A model generated the notes under the pieces. That model was given only the letters and a program-made list of their open reading frames with translations, had not been told where the DNA came from and did no database searches. This document shows positions 62,436-64,000 of a stretch of 64,000 bases of DNA, one piece after another. Source of the DNA: Crotophaga sulcirostris (Eukaryota > Chordata > Aves > Cuculiformes > Crotophagidae); assembly GCA_013397455.1 (NCBI GenBank), contig VYZB01000195.1, positions 361,056 through 425,055 of the forward strand. The letters run 5' to 3'. Every line of letters begins with the position of its first letter. The first letter of the stretch is position 1. Both the position numbers and the translations under genes were made by a program.

Positions 62436-63486
62436 TTAACTTTCTGCTCCCGCTTGCCTGGAGCCCACAGGGCTGAGCTCAATTATTTTCCCTGCTTGCA
62501 GAATATTTGAAGCAATTCCCACGTTTCTCTGACAGAAACCCTTCAGCCTAGGTGCCGTGCAGCTGGAGTGCTGCTGAAGAGCCTGCTGACTGCTCGTGCT
62601 GCAGCATCTCTCCTGCCAGGAGCTGAAGTATTTTGCAAAACCAGCTGAAGTACATTTGCAGAGGCGGCAGAGCAGCATATAAGCATCGTTACACTATACT
62701 TTAGGCCAGGATTGGTTATTCAGTGAGAACAAGAAGTTTTAGGCTGAAGAATTCTCCAAAGGCATTGTAAAAATGTCTTTGAGGTAAACTTGGACAATTT
62801 GGGAGACCTAACGTTTAATCTTGTGTACCCTTCTAGACTAGCAATTTCCAACCACCAAACATATTATAAGGCCTGATTACCATTAATACTCTATTATACA
62901 CTAGTGCAAAGGACAAATTTGGAGCTTTATCTCTAAATATCAGGTCAGTGTGTTGCAAAGTACAGAACATTGCAAAGTGACTGTAGCCCAGCGTGGTGCA
63001 GATCTTGCTAAACCATCTACTGAACTTCAAACAAAACAACACCCCTAACCAATTTGTTGCTTTTCTTGACTGTGTAAGTAAAGCAGCAAAACTGGCATTT
63101 GTGAAATTACCTTAGCACAAAACAGCAGCAAGTGTCTCTGGTCTGTTTAGCTCTACCGTACCATCAGTCAAGGTGGTGTTTTGCACAAAGCCAATATTAT
63201 CTGGTGTGTTTCTGAGTACAGTTAACACTGCTGAGTAGCCAAGAACCATGTGTCCCCTTTCCTGATGAATTTGGCAGGGGCATTATTACCATTTCTGTAT
63301 TCTGAGATGGCAGGGCTATAGAGCACTGCTGGAAAAAGTCAGGGATTCTGATTACTGCAAAGGATGTGACCGTGAGAAGTACATTGGTAAAACCACTGTA
63401 ACAAGTAGTAAGAATGAAAAATTAAAACATTCACATCTTGGAAAATGAATCTCACCACAAGCCTGATTGTAGGTCATTGACCTTAC

Positions 63487-63515
63487 CGGGTCTTATCCTC
63501 AGAGACAGCAAGTTC
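63487..63515 (-). CDS. coding exon (29 nt) of unidentified minus-strand gene
   Basis: The minus-strand acceptor gggagttacag and donor GTAAGG bound a 29-nt segment that reads ELAVSEDKT plus two bases of an Arg codon (CG). It enters in phase 0 and leaves in phase 2. The phase-2 exit is completed in frame by the first G of the exon at 61039-61097, giving Arg-Val. The composition is acidic and hydrophilic like the neighbouring exons. The product is unidentified. A 29-nt exon is small, but the matching phases on both sides make chance less likely. Confidence 0.55.
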
Positions 63516-63841
63516 CTGTAACTCCCATAAATACCCTTGACAACAGCTACTCTTATCCACATATCGGTAGAATACTAAACGTAGAATGAATATAAATTTT
63601 TTACATTTAGTAACTGCAAATCAGTCATAACTTATGTTACTTGGAATCAACACAAATCCAAAGCAATTATTTAGAGCTGAATATAGATTCCAGTAATTTA
63701 GGTCTGATATTTTAGTTAGATACCACATTATTCATCATCTGCAGAATCTGTGGACTCTCAAAACTGAAGAACAGAATGCAGAATATACAATATATTCATA
63801 TAATTGTGCTGGTGGTGACTGTAGTCAGAGATCATACTCAC

Positions 63842-63865
63842 ACATTTCTGAATCTTTTCAAGTTG
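63842..63865 (-). CDS. coding microexon (24 nt), most 5' exon seen of the minus-strand gene
   Basis: On the minus strand the segment is preceded by an acceptor (tgcactgtatttgtag) and followed by the consensus donor GTGAGT. It is 24 nt long and reads QLEKIQKC as whole codons, so it enters and leaves in phase 0. The next exon (63487-63515) also starts in phase 0, and together they read as a charged, possibly coiled-coil stretch. I do not recognise the protein. The exon is very short, so support rests on the splice sites and on phase agreement with its neighbours. The gene's 5' end is not visible and probably lies beyond the right edge of the window. Confidence 0.5.
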
Positions 63866-64000
63866 CTACAAATACAGTGCAATTATGATAGTTGAAGGGC
63901 ACTGAGGAAAAAAGTTGTTATAATAATATACCCTCCTTTAGGTCATTTTAAATGAGTTTTTCTGCACTTGAACAGTCATCAACATCCAAGAGCTGTCCTG

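Noticed and set aside
1..64000. tRNA, rRNA, CRISPR array, operon, phage or integrated provirus
   Set aside because: No cloverleaf, rRNA core, spaced direct-repeat array, ribosome-binding-site operon structure, or paired LTR with gag/pol frames was seen on either strand.

Overview
This window looks like nuclear DNA from a bird, or at least a sauropsid. It holds two fragments with the diagnostic 3' architecture of CR1 LINEs: a plus-strand copy at 51074-51416 with the ORF2 C-terminus and an octamer tail, and a minus-strand copy near 45511-45660. Coding sequence is split into short exons with GT-AG borders, and no long intact reading frames, RNA genes or bacterial features are visible. The reading frames longer than 100 codons in the left part are mostly chance openings in GC-rich non-coding DNA.

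The right half (about 38-64 kb) carries part of a minus-strand multi-exon gene, read from high to low coordinates. The exons at 63842-63865, 63487-63515, 61039-61097, 58591-58649 and 54064-54118 join with mutually compatible codon phases. They give a hydrophilic, Ser/Asp/Glu/Lys-rich protein segment. Lower-confidence microexons at 52503-52520, 47481-47495 and 39997-40027 can bridge in phase to a convincing 120-nt exon at 37988-38107. I could not assign the gene to a family. No start codon, stop codon or 3' UTR was identified, so the gene probably runs beyond the window on its 5' side and has further exons below 38 kb.

The introns of this gene contain a decayed C2H2 zinc-finger pseudogene (57788-57998), the two CR1 fragments, an AT-only minisatellite, a 52-bp tandem duplication, and an isolated CpG-dense block (about 51590-51900) that ends in a consensus splice donor.

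The left half (1-38 kb) has no confirmed gene. It is GC-richer up to about 14 kb and AT-rich afterwards. Several isolated GT-AG-flanked open segments on the plus strand (1145-1246, 10792-10875, 16397-16484, 27066-27106) could be exons of a lncRNA or gene, or chance matches; they are listed with low confidence. Two G-quadruplex-capable stretches and a hexamer VNTR are also present. The rest is intronic or intergenic DNA with occasional TAAT-rich blocks that resemble vertebrate conserved non-coding elements.
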